The translations under genes and the position numbers were made by a program. Positions 8,975 to 19,981 of a stretch of DNA of 64,000 bases are shown here, one piece after another; position 1 is the first letter of the stretch, and each line of letters opens with the position of its first letter. The notes under the pieces are model-generated. The model was not told where the DNA came from. It was given only the letters and a program-made list of their open reading frames with translations, and did no database searches. The DNA lies in the NCBI RefSeq assembly GCF_011777505.1, contig NZ_JAATJT010000003.1, forward strand, positions 310,001 to 374,000, read 5' to 3'. This DNA comes from Gaetbulibacter sp. S0825. GTDB lineage: Bacteria > Bacteroidota > Bacteroidia > Flavobacteriales > Flavobacteriaceae.

Positions 8975-9913
8975 TTACAAACTTCCTAATTCTTTTTTAG
9001 CCAATTCAAACTCAGAGACAATTTCAGTAACAATTTCTGCAACAGGTTTTATACAGTGTATGAGTCCAGCTATTTGTCCTATTTCGAGTTCGCCATCGTC
9101 CAAATCGCCTTCAAACATACCTCGCTTTGCTCTAGCTCTACCAAGTAGTTCTTTAAGCTGCTCTTGTGTTGGTGACGTTTTATACAATTCTTGAATCTCG
9201 TTAAAAAATTTATTTTTAATCAATCGTACTGGTGCTATTTCTTTTAAAGTAAGTTGTGTATCGCCTTCTTTAGTATTGACTACAACCTCTTTAAACGCTT
9301 GATGGGCTGAACTTTCTTCACTAGCTACAAACCGACTCCCAATTTGCACACCATCGGCTCCTAAAATCATGGTGGCCAGCATCGCTCTTCCAGTAGCAAT
9401 ACCTCCAGCAGCAATTAAAGGGATTTCTATTTGCTCTTTTACCATTGGGATTAATGTGAGTGTTGTGGTTTCATCCCGTCCGTTATGTCCTCCAGCTTCA
9501 AAGCCTTCGGCAACAATAGCATCTACTCCAGCTTCTTGTGCCTTTAAAGCAAACTTTACACTACTAACTACATGAACAACTGTAATACCCTTATCTTGTA
9601 ACCATTTGGTCCAAGTCTTTGGGTTCCCAGCAGAAGTAAAAACAATTTTTACGTCTTCTTCCACGATAATGTTCATGATGTCTTCAATGTTTGGGTATAA
9701 CATTGGAACATTCACACCAAAAGGTTTATTCGTTGCTTTTTTACATTTTTGAATATGCTTTCTTAATACCTCTGGATACATACTTCCAGCGCCAATCAGT
9801 CCTAAAATTCCTGAATTACTTGCAGCAGAGGCTAGTCGCCAACCACTATTCCAAATCATTCCTGCTTGAACAATTGGATATTGAATATTAAAAAGTTGTG
9901 TCAGTCTATTCAT
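8975..9913 (-). CDS. Nitronate monooxygenase / FabK-like flavoprotein
   Basis: 312-residue FMN-binding TIM barrel of the 2-nitropropane dioxygenase family. The N-terminal QYPIVQAGMIWNSG, central AEGFEAGGHNG, and GGIATGRAMLATMILGADG followed by VQIGSRFVAS are the phosphate- and flavin-binding signatures. Family members either oxidise propionate-3-nitronate and related alkyl nitronates or act as enoyl-ACP reductases (FabK); the sequence alone does not settle which. The stop codon of the upstream subtilase gene is immediately adjacent (one-base spacing), so the two are probably co-transcribed, although no biochemical connection is apparent. Confidence 0.85.
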   Translation of the reverse strand: MNRLTQLFNIQYPIVQAGMIWNSGWRLASAASNSGILGLIGAGSMYPEVLRKHIQKCKKATNKPFGVNVPMLYPNIEDIMNIIVEEDVKIVFTSAGNPKTWTKWLQDKGITVVHVVSSVKFALKAQEAGVDAIVAEGFEAGGHNGRDETTTLTLIPMVKEQIEIPLIAAGGIATGRAMLATMILGADGVQIGSRFVASEESSAHQAFKEVVVNTKEGDTQLTLKEIAPVRLIKNKFFNEIQELYKTSPTQEQLKELLGRARAKRGMFEGDLDDGELEIGQIAGLIHCIKPVAEIVTEIVSEFELAKKELGSL

Positions 9914-11539
9914 TTACTCTTTTATGAGTTTAAATGTATTCGTTTTTTTGTTATCGCCTTTTAGCTTAGTAATGTAAATACCTTTTGACAAGTTTTCTAT
10001 ATTAAGAACCTTATTCTCTTGATAGATAACCGTATTAATAACCAACTTTCCTAAAATATCAAACACTTTTACGTCAGCAGCATTGACATTTTCTGGAAAA
10101 TTGATGAACAATAAATTTTCAGCTGGATTAGGAAATATCTTAAACTCCGTTCCCATAGAATTTCCTTCGCTAAGGACAGCTCCAAGAGCTTGCTGTAAAT
10201 CTGGAATACCATAGCCAACTTCATAATCTGGCGTGTTATAAATAGAAGCAGATTCACGTACTAATTGCATAATCTCAGCATTAGTCATATTTGGTAATGC
10301 TTGCATTAAACACGCTAAACCACCTGTCATTATTGGCGAACTAAAGGATGTTCCATTATTTTGAACGATAAAATTATTTTTGTCAATCACATAAGCTGCA
10401 CCTCCTCTTGCTGCTACGTCTGGTTTATGAGTAGGTTGGATAGCGCTCCCTTTTGAGCTAAAAGAAACATAATTTTCATTTACATCTACAGCTCCAACTG
10501 TGAATACACCTGCTGCATCAGCTGGAGCAGTTACGCCACTATTTCCAGAATTTCCCGCTGAATTCACTACAAGCATCCCTTTTTCATAAGCAATATTGGC
10601 ACCTCTTGTGATAAAAGCAGTATTTCCATCCATATCTGCGGCAGTATAATCATATCTTGGATACGCTGGAAAATCTAAATAACCTAAAGATGTATTTACA
10701 ATATCAACACCCAAGCTATCAGCTCTTTCGGCTGCTTCTACCCAATAACTTTCTTCAACTGGGCTTTCGTCCAGACCATCTTCAGTTAAAAACAAATAAT
10801 ACGAAGCATCAGGTGCTGTACCAACATATTGATTTTCTATATAACCAGCCATGGTGCTTAATACTTTCGTGCCATGGTCACTAACAGTTGATGCATATAC
10901 ATCACTTGTTCTGTTTACAAAATCGTAACCACCCAATAAATCACTATTATCTCTTAAGCGCTGAAAAGCTCCCATAGTATCTACATTTGGAAACCCTGCA
11001 TCTATCACAGCCACAGTAACGCCTTCGCCTGTATAATCAGCAAGGTGCAAATCATCAGCATTAATCATTTCTACCTGGTTTTGCGTGTTTCCATAATTGA
11101 AAACTACCCTTGTGTTTTCGACCGAAAACTTATCTTTTGCTTTTTTATTAGGTATAGAAATTCTTGCAGTATTTAAACTTTTATCTGCAAAATCTATATG
11201 ATCTACAAAACTAAATGTTGTTTCTAAGTTATTGATATCCGTTTCGGTTCCACGTACATGTACCGCATTAAACCACTTGGATTTAGCATATACGGTAATT
11301 CCTGTGGCACCTTTTAAACTGGTGATATAAGCTTCATTTACTTCAACATCTCTAGCATCTATAGCGACACTATGTTTGTTTTTTCTGTCTATAGCCTTTT
11401 GAGTAAGAATAGTAAGAGGATTCGCAATTTTATTGGCTACATCTACCTTATCTGCAAGATAAACCCAAGCATCTTCAATTTGTGCAGAAGCAAAGAAAGG
11501 CAAACAGATCAAAGCAAATATTAGTAGTTTCTTCTTCAT
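9914..11539 (-). CDS. Secreted subtilisin-like (S8) protease with T9SS sorting domain
   Basis: 541 residues. A signal peptide (MKKKLLIFALICLPFFASAQ) is followed by a roughly 140-residue propeptide-like segment. The catalytic domain shows the S8 order Asp180 (VAVIDAGF), His222 (SDHGTKVLS) and Ser398 (NNGTSFSSP), with the oxyanion-region asparagine in VVNSAGNSG. The C-terminal 75 residues, from FKIFPNPAENLLFI to the final KL-KGDNKKTNTFKLIKE, form a type A T9SS sorting domain, so the protease should be exported by the gliding/type IX system and released or anchored at the surface. It directly precedes the nitronate monooxygenase-like gene. Confidence 0.93.
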   Translation of the reverse strand: MKKKLLIFALICLPFFASAQIEDAWVYLADKVDVANKIANPLTILTQKAIDRKNKHSVAIDARDVEVNEAYITSLKGATGITVYAKSKWFNAVHVRGTETDINNLETTFSFVDHIDFADKSLNTARISIPNKKAKDKFSVENTRVVFNYGNTQNQVEMINADDLHLADYTGEGVTVAVIDAGFPNVDTMGAFQRLRDNSDLLGGYDFVNRTSDVYASTVSDHGTKVLSTMAGYIENQYVGTAPDASYYLFLTEDGLDESPVEESYWVEAAERADSLGVDIVNTSLGYLDFPAYPRYDYTAADMDGNTAFITRGANIAYEKGMLVVNSAGNSGNSGVTAPADAAGVFTVGAVDVNENYVSFSSKGSAIQPTHKPDVAARGGAAYVIDKNNFIVQNNGTSFSSPIMTGGLACLMQALPNMTNAEIMQLVRESASIYNTPDYEVGYGIPDLQQALGAVLSEGNSMGTEFKIFPNPAENLLFINFPENVNAADVKVFDILGKLVINTVIYQENKVLNIENLSKGIYITKLKGDNKKTNTFKLIKE

Positions 11540-11563
11540 AATTAGTGATTTGGTATATGCAAT

Positions 11564-12751
11564 TTAAGAAATTACTCCAGAACCTACTAATTCGTCATCT
11601 AAATACCAGGCTACAAATTGCCCTTCGGTTATTGCTGACTGTGGATTTTCAAAAGCTACATATAATCCACTATCTACTTTATAGAGTATTGCTTTTTCCA
11701 GAGGTTGTCTATAACGAATACGAGCCAAAACTTCCATTGTTTCATCAACTTCCAGTTTTAAATCTTCACGAATCCAGTGTAATTCGTCATTAGTGACAAA
11801 TAACGCCTTCTTATAAAGTCCAGGATGTGATTTTCCTTGTCCTGTGTAAATAATGTTGTCTTCAACATCCGTATCAATAACAAATAGTGGTTCTACTGTG
11901 CCACCAACTGCCAATCCTTTACGCTGTCCTTTAGTAAAATAATGTGCACCTTGGTGCTTACCAACCACTTTTCCATCATTTATTGAATACTCCATTTTTC
12001 GAGATAGATAAGCTAATTCTTCTTCTTTTGAATTGAATTGTGGCTCATTTTTATGATAAACGCCTTGTGACTCTGGGATTTCAACAATGACACCTTCTTT
12101 TGGTTTTAACTGTTGCTGCAAAAAATCTGGCAATCTAACTTTACCTATGAAACATAGACCTTGAGAATCTTTTTTGTCGGCAGTTACTAAATCTAGTTTC
12201 GAAGCAATGGCTCTTACTTCTGGTTTTGTTAATTCTCCTATAGGAAATAATGTCTTAGCCAATTGCTCTTGCGATAATTGGCATAAAAAGTATGATTGAT
12301 CTTTATTATTATCCTTTCCAGAAAGCAATTGATAAATTTCCTTCCCGTCTTTGGTTATTGTTCCTTTTCTACAATAATGTCCAGTTGCTACATAATCTGC
12401 TCCAAGCTCAATGGCTATTTTCATAAAGACATCAAACTTTATCTCACGATTACATAAAACATCTGGATTTGGTGTACGACCTCTTTCATACTCATTAAAC
12501 ATATAATCTACTATACGCTCTTTATATTGCTCACTTAAATCAACAGTCTGAAAAGGAATCCCTAGTTTTTCCGCAACAAGCATTGCATCGTTGCTATCAT
12601 CTAACCAAGGACATTCATCAGAAATGGTAACCGAATCGTCATGCCAATTTTTCATAAATAGACCTATGACCTCGTAGCCTTGTTCTTTAAGAACATAAGC
12701 TGCAACGCTAGAATCCACACCGCCCGAAAGACCAACAATTACTCGTTTCAT
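11564..12751 (-). CDS. mnmA: tRNA-specific 2-thiouridylase MnmA
   Basis: About 395 residues. It catalyses ATP-dependent 2-thiolation of U34 in tRNA Lys, Glu and Gln. It has the PP-loop [11 protein letters not shown] at the N-terminus, the first catalytic cysteine in [13 protein letters not shown], the second in [12 protein letters not shown], and a C-terminal beta-barrel domain ending DELVGSGVI. The start [11 protein letters not shown] (12751) matches the family; an ATG two codons upstream (12757) is possible. A TAAATTTG -7 box lies just upstream on this strand. It is transcribed divergently from the fasciclin lipoprotein gene. Confidence 0.96.
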   Translation of the reverse strand: MKRVIVGLSGGVDSSVAAYVLKEQGYEVIGLFMKNWHDDSVTISDECPWLDDSNDAMLVAEKLGIPFQTVDLSEQYKERIVDYMFNEYERGRTPNPDVLCNREIKFDVFMKIAIELGADYVATGHYCRKGTITKDGKEIYQLLSGKDNNKDQSYFLCQLSQEQLAKTLFPIGELTKPEVRAIASKLDLVTADKKDSQGLCFIGKVRLPDFLQQQLKPKEGVIVEIPESQGVYHKNEPQFNSKEEELAYLSRKMEYSINDGKVVGKHQGAHYFTKGQRKGLAVGGTVEPLFVIDTDVEDNIIYTGQGKSHPGLYKKALFVTNDELHWIREDLKLEVDETMEVLARIRYRQPLEKAILYKVDSGLYVAFENPQSAITEGQFVAWYLDDELVGSGVIS

Positions 12752-12769
12752 TATCATTTAAATTGAGTG

Positions 12770-12777
12770 CAAATTTA
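12770..12777 (-). promoter_or_regulatory. Putative -7 box (TAAATTTG) of mnmA
   Basis: On the minus strand this reads TAAATTTG, a full TAnnTTTG match, 13-19 bases before the possible starts. No clear TTG lies at the expected distance upstream, so only half of the promoter is supported. Confidence 0.45.
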
Positions 12778-12895
12778 CAATTATTTGCTGAAAAACAGCG
12801 AAGCCTTACCGTTTCATGAAATTTCATAAATATTCATTTTGTTTAAATTTTTGTTAAAATTTTTAAACACTATATCATTTTGTTTAATGTTTGTA

Positions 12896-12903
12896 TATAT
12901 TTG
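12896..12903 (+). promoter_or_regulatory. Putative -7 box (TATATTTG) of the fasciclin gene
   Basis: TATATTTG matches TAnnTTTG and lies 31 bases before the ATG, giving a leader of about 25 bases that contains an A-rich tract. The nearest TTG (12880-12882) is only 13 bases upstream, shorter than the usual 17-23, so the -33 element is uncertain. Confidence 0.4.
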
Positions 12904-12934
12904 TTGAACAAAACAACAAAAAAAAAACCACAGA

Positions 12935-15184
12935 ATGAAAACTTTAAAAAAATTAAACACATTATTTATTGCCTTGATTGTGGCAGTATCTTTTACGTCT
13001 TGTTTGACAGACGATGACAACCCAGAAGTAGTTAGAACCTTAAACATTGTAGGTATTGCTAGTCAAACACCAGATTTAAGCATATTAGTTGAAGCCCTAC
13101 AAGCAGCAGATGGGAATTTACCAGAAGCACTTTCAGGAGGTCCATTTACGGTATTTGCACCAACTAACGATGCGTTTGCTGCATTTTTATCTGCAAATGG
13201 TTTCTCTAGTTTAGGCGATGTTCCAACTGATGTATTATCTCAAATACTTCTAAACCATGTAGTGAGAGGCGAATTAAGATCAACAGATCTTTCTACTGGC
13301 TATGGTAAAACAATGGCAAGAGAATCATCAACAGGAGAAAACATAAGTATCTTTATTGATACGGCATCTGGAGTGACTTTAAACGGTACTTCTGATGTAA
13401 CAAGTGCAGATGTTGAAGCTTCAAATGGAGTGATTCATATAGTAGATGCTGTTATCGGTCTTCCTACAGTAGTGGATTTTGCTTTAGCTGATCCAACATT
13501 TTCAACTCTTGTATCTGCTTTAACAAGACAAGATTTAACATTTGATTACGTAACAACTTTATCAACACCAGCAGGAACTTCTCCAGCACCTTTCACTGTG
13601 TTTGCTCCAACAAATGATGCATTTGGAGATTTGTTAACTGAGCTAGGAGCTACAGGTTTAGCTGATATAGATGAACCTACTCTAAAAGCCACTTTAAACT
13701 TACATGCTGTTGCAGGAGCAAATGTTCGCTCATCTGCTTTAATAGACAATATGACAATTAGTACTTTAGGAGGAGATGTTACAGGTAATGTTTCGGGAGG
13801 TGCTACAATAACAGATGTTAATGGTAGAATAAGTAATATTATTGTTGTAGATGTACAAGCTGCAAATGGTGTGATTCATGCTATCGATAGAGTAATTTTA
13901 CCTCAACAACCAAGTATTGCTGGAATAGCTCTAGACACACCAGATTTAAGTATTCTAGTCGATGCCTTAAGTAGAGCTGGATTAGTACAAATATTAAGTT
14001 ACCCTGGAGATTACACCGTTTTTGCCCCAACAAATGTAGCTTTTACTAGCTTCTTATCTTCAAACGGATTCGCTAGTTTAGATGATGTACCTGTAGATGC
14101 TCTAACACAAGTGTTATTAAATCATGTTGTATTAGGTGGAGTAATGTCTACTGAACTCACTACAACTTATATAAATACCGTAGCAACAAAATCTGGAACA
14201 GATTTAAACTTAAGTATGTTTGTTGACACATCATCAGGAGTTACTTTAAATGGCGTATCTAACGTATCAACTCCAAATATTGAAGCTACTAACGGAGTTA
14301 TACATATTGTAGACGCTGTAATAGGTTTACCAACTATTGTAGATCATGCTGTTGCAAATCCTAACTTCTCAAGTTTAGTAGGTGCATTAACATCTTATGG
14401 CACAACGTTTACAGATTTACTATCAACTCCAGGAGATTTCACTGTATTTGCTCCAGACAACACAGCCTTTGGTGCATTTACAAATCCAAATTCAAATAGC
14501 TTAGACCAAATATTATCTAACCATGTTATTCCTGGTGCTACAGCAATGTCTTCAGGATTAGAAAACATGTATGTAAATACAGCTGCAACATTTAATGGTA
14601 CAATGGACTACTTAAGTATGTACATTAATACTGATAGTGGTGTGACAATAAATGGAAACTCAAGCGTAACAGCTGCAGATGTAGTTGCTTCAAATGGTGT
14701 GATTCATGCAGTAGATGCTGTAATTGATTTACCGACAGTAGTTGATTTTGCAGTAGCAGATCCAACATTTACAACATTGGTTGCAGCATTAACAAGAGAT
14801 GATTTAACATTTGATTATGTATCAACTCTATCAACTAACATTGGTACAAGTCCAGCACCTTTCACAGTGTTTGCTCCAACAAACGATGCTTTTGGAAGTT
14901 TATTAACTGAATTAGGAGCAACTGGTTTAGGTGATATTACAGAACCAGTATTAAAAGCCACTTTAGACCATCATGCAGTAGCTGCGGCTAATGTACGTGC
15001 AGAAGATTTAATGGATAACATGACTGTTGGAACATTAGGAGGTGACATTACTGCTAATGTTACAGGAGGAGCTACTTTAACCGATTCTAACGGTAGAGTT
15101 AGCAATATTGTTAAAGTGAATGTACAAGCTGCAAATGGTGTGATTCATGTAATTGACAAAGTTGTATTACCAAACTTAGATTAA
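12935..15184 (+). CDS. Lipoprotein with five fasciclin (FAS1) domains
   Basis: 749 residues. The N-terminus is a lipoprotein signal with lipobox FTSC, followed by LTDDDN; acidic residues right after the cysteine resemble the flavobacterial surface-export signal. The remainder is five FAS1 domains of about 140 residues, each with an FTVFAP(T/D)N-AF box and closing on NGVIH-(I/A/V)-D-V. Domains 2 and 5 are close duplicates (both contain GTSPAPFTVFAPTNDAFG and LLTELGATGL), and domains 1, 3 and 4 resemble one another. FAS1 proteins mediate adhesion; this one probably sits on the outer membrane surface and contributes to matrix or cell-cell contact. It is followed by a strong bidirectional terminator. 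Confidence 0.92.
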   Translation: MKTLKKLNTLFIALIVAVSFTSCLTDDDNPEVVRTLNIVGIASQTPDLSILVEALQAADGNLPEALSGGPFTVFAPTNDAFAAFLSANGFSSLGDVPTDVLSQILLNHVVRGELRSTDLSTGYGKTMARESSTGENISIFIDTASGVTLNGTSDVTSADVEASNGVIHIVDAVIGLPTVVDFALADPTFSTLVSALTRQDLTFDYVTTLSTPAGTSPAPFTVFAPTNDAFGDLLTELGATGLADIDEPTLKATLNLHAVAGANVRSSALIDNMTISTLGGDVTGNVSGGATITDVNGRISNIIVVDVQAANGVIHAIDRVILPQQPSIAGIALDTPDLSILVDALSRAGLVQILSYPGDYTVFAPTNVAFTSFLSSNGFASLDDVPVDALTQVLLNHVVLGGVMSTELTTTYINTVATKSGTDLNLSMFVDTSSGVTLNGVSNVSTPNIEATNGVIHIVDAVIGLPTIVDHAVANPNFSSLVGALTSYGTTFTDLLSTPGDFTVFAPDNTAFGAFTNPNSNSLDQILSNHVIPGATAMSSGLENMYVNTAATFNGTMDYLSMYINTDSGVTINGNSSVTAADVVASNGVIHAVDAVIDLPTVVDFAVADPTFTTLVAALTRDDLTFDYVSTLSTNIGTSPAPFTVFAPTNDAFGSLLTELGATGLGDITEPVLKATLDHHAVAAANVRAEDLMDNMTVGTLGGDITANVTGGATLTDSNGRVSNIVKVNVQAANGVIHVIDKVVLPNLD

Positions 15185-15250
15185 AACATTATAATTGATT
15201 TGAATAAACAAAGTTTAGTTTAGTTAGAAGTAAGCCCTAGTCAGGTTTAC

Positions 15251-15284
15251 AAAAAAAGCTCCTTTATGAAGGAGCTTTTTTTTT
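15251..15284. terminator. Bidirectional rho-independent terminator
   Basis: AGCTCCTT (15257-15264) pairs with AAGGAGCT (15269-15276) around a TATG loop, flanked by seven A's on the left and a T-run on the right. It can end both the plus-strand fasciclin transcript and the minus-strand transcript of the MORN-type gene, which converge here. Confidence 0.85.
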
Positions 15285-15978
15285 ATTGTTTTTCTTTCTT
15301 TTTGGGAGCGCTAAAGTTAGTTTCTTTTGTTAGTTTTCCATCTTCATAATACTTCCATACTCCTATTTTTTTGCCGCGCTCATACTTACCTTCTGCTAGT
15401 AATTCTGCTTTAGGATTATAGTATTTAGCAATACCATGGAGTTCACCATTTTCGTACATAAACTCTTTTAAAACAACACCTTTAACCGAATACCAAAGTG
15501 ATTTACCATGCTGTTTCCCAGCAACAAAATTAGCACGTTCAGCAACTTCTCCTTCTTTATAATATACTAGCTTTTCACCTTCTAATTCCCCTTTATCATT
15601 ATAGTTTTCTAGAGTCATTATTTTGTTGGATTTATTATGATAATAAACCCATTTTCCAACATATAATTTTCCAACCATTTTACCTTCACTAATTACTTTC
15701 CCATTAGAAGCTAAAAATTTAACCTCTGCACTATTATCATTGGCATTAAACACTTTAGTTGCAGTTAAAATGCTTTTCTTTTTTACAAGTTTATAAAACT
15801 TAAATTCCCCTACTTCTTTTCCATGTTCAAACGTTCCTTGGTAACGAATTTGCTTTGTTCCTTCAAAATTCTTTTTCCAAACACCATGTCTTTTACCTTC
15901 AGAATCAAACTGATTAATATCTTGGGCTAACGTAAAAGTACTTATAATGACAAGTAGAAATGTGAGTTTTACATTCAT
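15283..15978 (-). CDS. Exported MORN-variant repeat protein (YwqK-like)
   Basis: 231 residues with a signal peptide (MNVKLTFLLVIISTFTLAQD). The mature part consists of repeated G-x-W-x(2)-Y-type units such as GKRHGVWKKNF, GKWVYYHNKSN, GKQHGKSLWYSVKG and GKKIGVWKYYEDGKL, typical of MORN_2 or toxin-antitoxin YwqK-family domains in Bacteroidetes. Despite the family name, an antitoxin function is not supported: the protein is exported and no toxin gene is adjacent. It probably lies in the periplasm or at the outer membrane. It is separated from yidC by about 100 bases holding the yidC terminator. Confidence 0.82.
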   Translation of the reverse strand: MNVKLTFLLVIISTFTLAQDINQFDSEGKRHGVWKKNFEGTKQIRYQGTFEHGKEVGEFKFYKLVKKKSILTATKVFNANDNSAEVKFLASNGKVISEGKMVGKLYVGKWVYYHNKSNKIMTLENYNDKGELEGEKLVYYKEGEVAERANFVAGKQHGKSLWYSVKGVVLKEFMYENGELHGIAKYYNPKAELLAEGKYERGKKIGVWKYYEDGKLTKETNFSAPKKKEKQ

Positions 15979-16033
15979 TTTAAAATCAATTTTATATGTG
16001 TTAAACGTTGCAATTTTACGAAAATTGTCATAA

Positions 16034-16062
16034 CAAAAAAGCTACCTAGTTGGTAGCTTTTT
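16034..16062 (-). terminator. Terminator downstream of yidC
   Basis: GCTACC (16041-16046) pairs with GGTAGC (16052-16057); the six A's to the left form the U-run on the minus strand. It lies directly after the yidC stop codon (16078) and before the start of the MORN gene. Confidence 0.8.
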
Positions 16063-16077
16063 CAATAGTTATTAACG

Positions 16078-17985
16078 TTACTTTTTTCTGTTTTGTTGTT
16101 GTCGTTTTTGTTCTTCAGCTTTTTCCATCATTTCTGCCATTCGCCTTTGGAACTTTCCTTGTTTTTTAGGTTTTTGTTTATTTACCTGAATTTGCGCATG
16201 GATTTTATCTTCATCCAAAATATAATTCTTAATAACTAGCATAATACCAATGGTAATTAAGTTTGAAATGAAGTAGTACAAACTTAATCCTGCAGCATAT
16301 TGGTTAAAGAATACTAATAGCATTAATGGTGAAAAATAAATCATATATTTCATCATTTTCTGCATATCTGGCATACCTTCTTGAGTTGGCTGAGATGCCA
16401 CTTGCTGTCCAGTTGTCATTTTCATATAGAAGAAAATGGCTATTGCTGCTAATATTGGAAACAAACTAACATGGTCACCATATAAAGGAATCCTGAATGG
16501 CAATTCTGCAATGATATCATACGATGATAAATCTTCTGCCCAAAGGAAGCTTTTTTGACGTAATTCTATAGCTGTAGGGAAAAACATGAATAAAGCATAG
16601 AAAACTGGTAACTGTAATAATGCTGGTAAACAGCCACTCATTGGGCTAGCTCCAGCTTTACTATACAATGCCATAGTTTCTTTTTGCTTTTTCATTGCAT
16701 TATCCTTGTACTTTTTACTAATCTCAGCTATTTCAGGTTTTAAAATTTTCATTTTCGCCTGTGATAAATACGACTTATATAGTACTGGAGATAGAACTAG
16801 TCTCACAACAATAGTCATGATAATAATGGCTATCCCATAAGGAAAAATACCGCTCAAAAACCCAAACAATGGGATAAATAAACTTTTATTAATCCATCCA
16901 AAAATTCCCCAACCATAAGGGATACTCTCCTCTAGGTTTCTATCATATGTTTTTAAAACAGTACCATCAGTTGGACCGTAATACATATTCATAGATTCAT
17001 TTAGTTCGCCTCCATTTAATTGTAATGGAATAGATGCTGAATAGCTTTTTGTAAACAATGTATCAACCTCTTCATCAATCAATAATGTTTCTGAAGTTAA
17101 TGACGCTGTTTTAAAAGGTTTATCGGTTAATAAAATAGAACTAAAAAAGTGTTGTCTAAATGATAGCCAATTGACATCTTCTTCTACTTCTTCATCATTT
17201 CCTGCTTGAGACAACTTACTTACTTTATCACCATTTTCATACTCATAAGTTAAACGTGTATAACGGTTTTCGTAAGAAATACTTTTAGCGTGACGCCTTC
17301 CTTTTAGTTTCCAATCTAAACGGACATCTTGGGAAGTATTAATTATATTACTTAATCCTTGTGACCTTACGGTAAATCCTAACATATAATCGTTAGGTTT
17401 AAGCTCGTAACGATATTCTAAAAATTGTGTTTCAGATACTTTCAATTTCATTGATAGTACTTGATTTTCACCACTTTTAGTTAGAGTTGGTTGAAAATAA
17501 AGGTCTTTTGTGTTTAAAGTTCTATTATCTGAAGTTCCAAAATTAAGATTGAATAACGCATTTTGGTCCTTAATTAAATATACAGGAACAGAATCGTGAT
17601 TTACAAACTCCTTTAGTTTTACTTCTTCAAAATAACCACCTTTATTATTAACTGTAATTTTTAGCACGTCATTCTCTAAAACAGTTGTTGCATCTTGCGC
17701 TGATGGTAAAGAAGCTGAATAAGCAAATGAGCCTATTCTATTTTGTAAAGCAGCTAGTTGCGTTGAATCGGCTGTTTGAGTTGCTGTAAAATCTGTTGGT
17801 GTTGCTTGAAATTCGTCTTTGGCATCTTCGGCCACTTTTTCAGCTTCAATTTGCTCTTGTTTTGCTTCTTCCTGCGCTTGTAATTCTTCAGGCGTTGGCT
17901 GGTTTTGATAGAGCATGTATACTAATATCAATGCAATAAGTACAAAACCTATGATTGAATTAATGTCTAATTTTTTTTCTTCCAT
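16078..17985 (-). CDS. yidC: Membrane protein insertase YidC
   Basis: 635 residues, long form with the large periplasmic domain. An N-terminal anchor helix (IIGFVLIALILVYMLYQ) is followed by an acidic-Gln linker, a beta-rich periplasmic domain to about residue 350, and the conserved five-helix insertase core (IIIMTIVVRLVLSPVLYKSY, the SPMSGCLPALLQLPVFYALF region with the hydrophilic groove, and FFNQYAAGLSLYYFISNL). The C-terminal tail is very basic (KKQGKFQRRMAEMMEKAEEQ), fitting ribosome contact. It inserts membrane proteins alone or with Sec. It lies downstream of pyrG on the same strand, separated by 91 bases. Confidence 0.97.
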   Translation of the reverse strand: MEEKKLDINSIIGFVLIALILVYMLYQNQPTPEELQAQEEAKQEQIEAEKVAEDAKDEFQATPTDFTATQTADSTQLAALQNRIGSFAYSASLPSAQDATTVLENDVLKITVNNKGGYFEEVKLKEFVNHDSVPVYLIKDQNALFNLNFGTSDNRTLNTKDLYFQPTLTKSGENQVLSMKLKVSETQFLEYRYELKPNDYMLGFTVRSQGLSNIINTSQDVRLDWKLKGRRHAKSISYENRYTRLTYEYENGDKVSKLSQAGNDEEVEEDVNWLSFRQHFFSSILLTDKPFKTASLTSETLLIDEEVDTLFTKSYSASIPLQLNGGELNESMNMYYGPTDGTVLKTYDRNLEESIPYGWGIFGWINKSLFIPLFGFLSGIFPYGIAIIIMTIVVRLVLSPVLYKSYLSQAKMKILKPEIAEISKKYKDNAMKKQKETMALYSKAGASPMSGCLPALLQLPVFYALFMFFPTAIELRQKSFLWAEDLSSYDIIAELPFRIPLYGDHVSLFPILAAIAIFFYMKMTTGQQVASQPTQEGMPDMQKMMKYMIYFSPLMLLVFFNQYAAGLSLYYFISNLITIGIMLVIKNYILDEDKIHAQIQVNKQKPKKQGKFQRRMAEMMEKAEEQKRQQQNRKK

Positions 17986-18033
17986 GTATTACTGTTGTCT
18001 TATTAAAAAGATTCCTTCTATTTTAGGGAAGGA

Positions 18034-18041
18034 CAAATATA
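18034..18041 (-). promoter_or_regulatory. Putative -7 box (TATATTTG) of yidC
   Basis: On the minus strand TATATTTG matches TAnnTTTG, 48 bases upstream of the ATG in the pyrG-yidC gap. No -33 element is present at the standard distance, so it is a partial match only. Confidence 0.35.
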
Positions 18042-18076
18042 GTTTTTACCTAACAAAAAGCTATCCATTGTTCTAA

Positions 18077-19720
<1,644 letters not shown>

Positions 19721-19731
19721 TTAAACGCAGG

Positions 19732-19739
19732 CAAATTTA
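19732..19739 (-). promoter_or_regulatory. Putative -7 box (TAAATTTG) of pyrG
   Basis: The minus strand reads TAAATTTG, a full TAnnTTTG match, giving a leader of about 15 bases before the pyrG ATG. The -33 TTG is not obvious at 17-23 bases upstream. Confidence 0.45.
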
Positions 19740-19835
19740 CAAAATTTCTACACTTATCTGGGCTTTGTTTTAGGTTATTTATAAGCCATTGTTAATAACC
19801 TTCATATATGGCTTGAATACATAGAACTACGTATT

Positions 19836-19930
19836 GATTTTCTTACCTAAAAACACTAACTTCGTTTAACTATCGATATAGTTCATTAAAACGGAACCAT
19901 ATCATAACATTAAACGAACCTCCAAAATTA
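19836..19930 (+). repeat. Intergenic repeat element, copy A (upstream of the DUF1080 gene)
   Basis: Shares TTCGTTTAAC, GATATA, CATATC, CATTAAAC and AAAATT in the same order and nearly the same spacing with the element at 51778-51880 (copy B), and more distantly with 46544-46624 (copy C). In this copy the arms TTCGTTTAA (19861-19869) and TTAAACGAA (19910-19918) form a perfect inverted repeat, and AACTAT/ATAGTT lies inside it. It ends about 50 bases before the ATG of the DUF1080 gene and may be its promoter/operator region or a dispersed repeat. Confidence 0.55.
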
Positions 19931-19981
19931 CATTCACATAAATTAATTACCTTAGTAAAGTAATCATAAAACTATAAAGCA

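Noticed and set aside
9369-9575. A short open frame antisense to the flavoprotein gene
   Set aside because: Shadow of a clearly coding region with conserved FMN-binding motifs.
15283-15978. YwqK-type antitoxin of a toxin-antitoxin pair
   Set aside because: The product carries a signal peptide and there is no neighbouring toxin gene, so only the repeat family name is kept.
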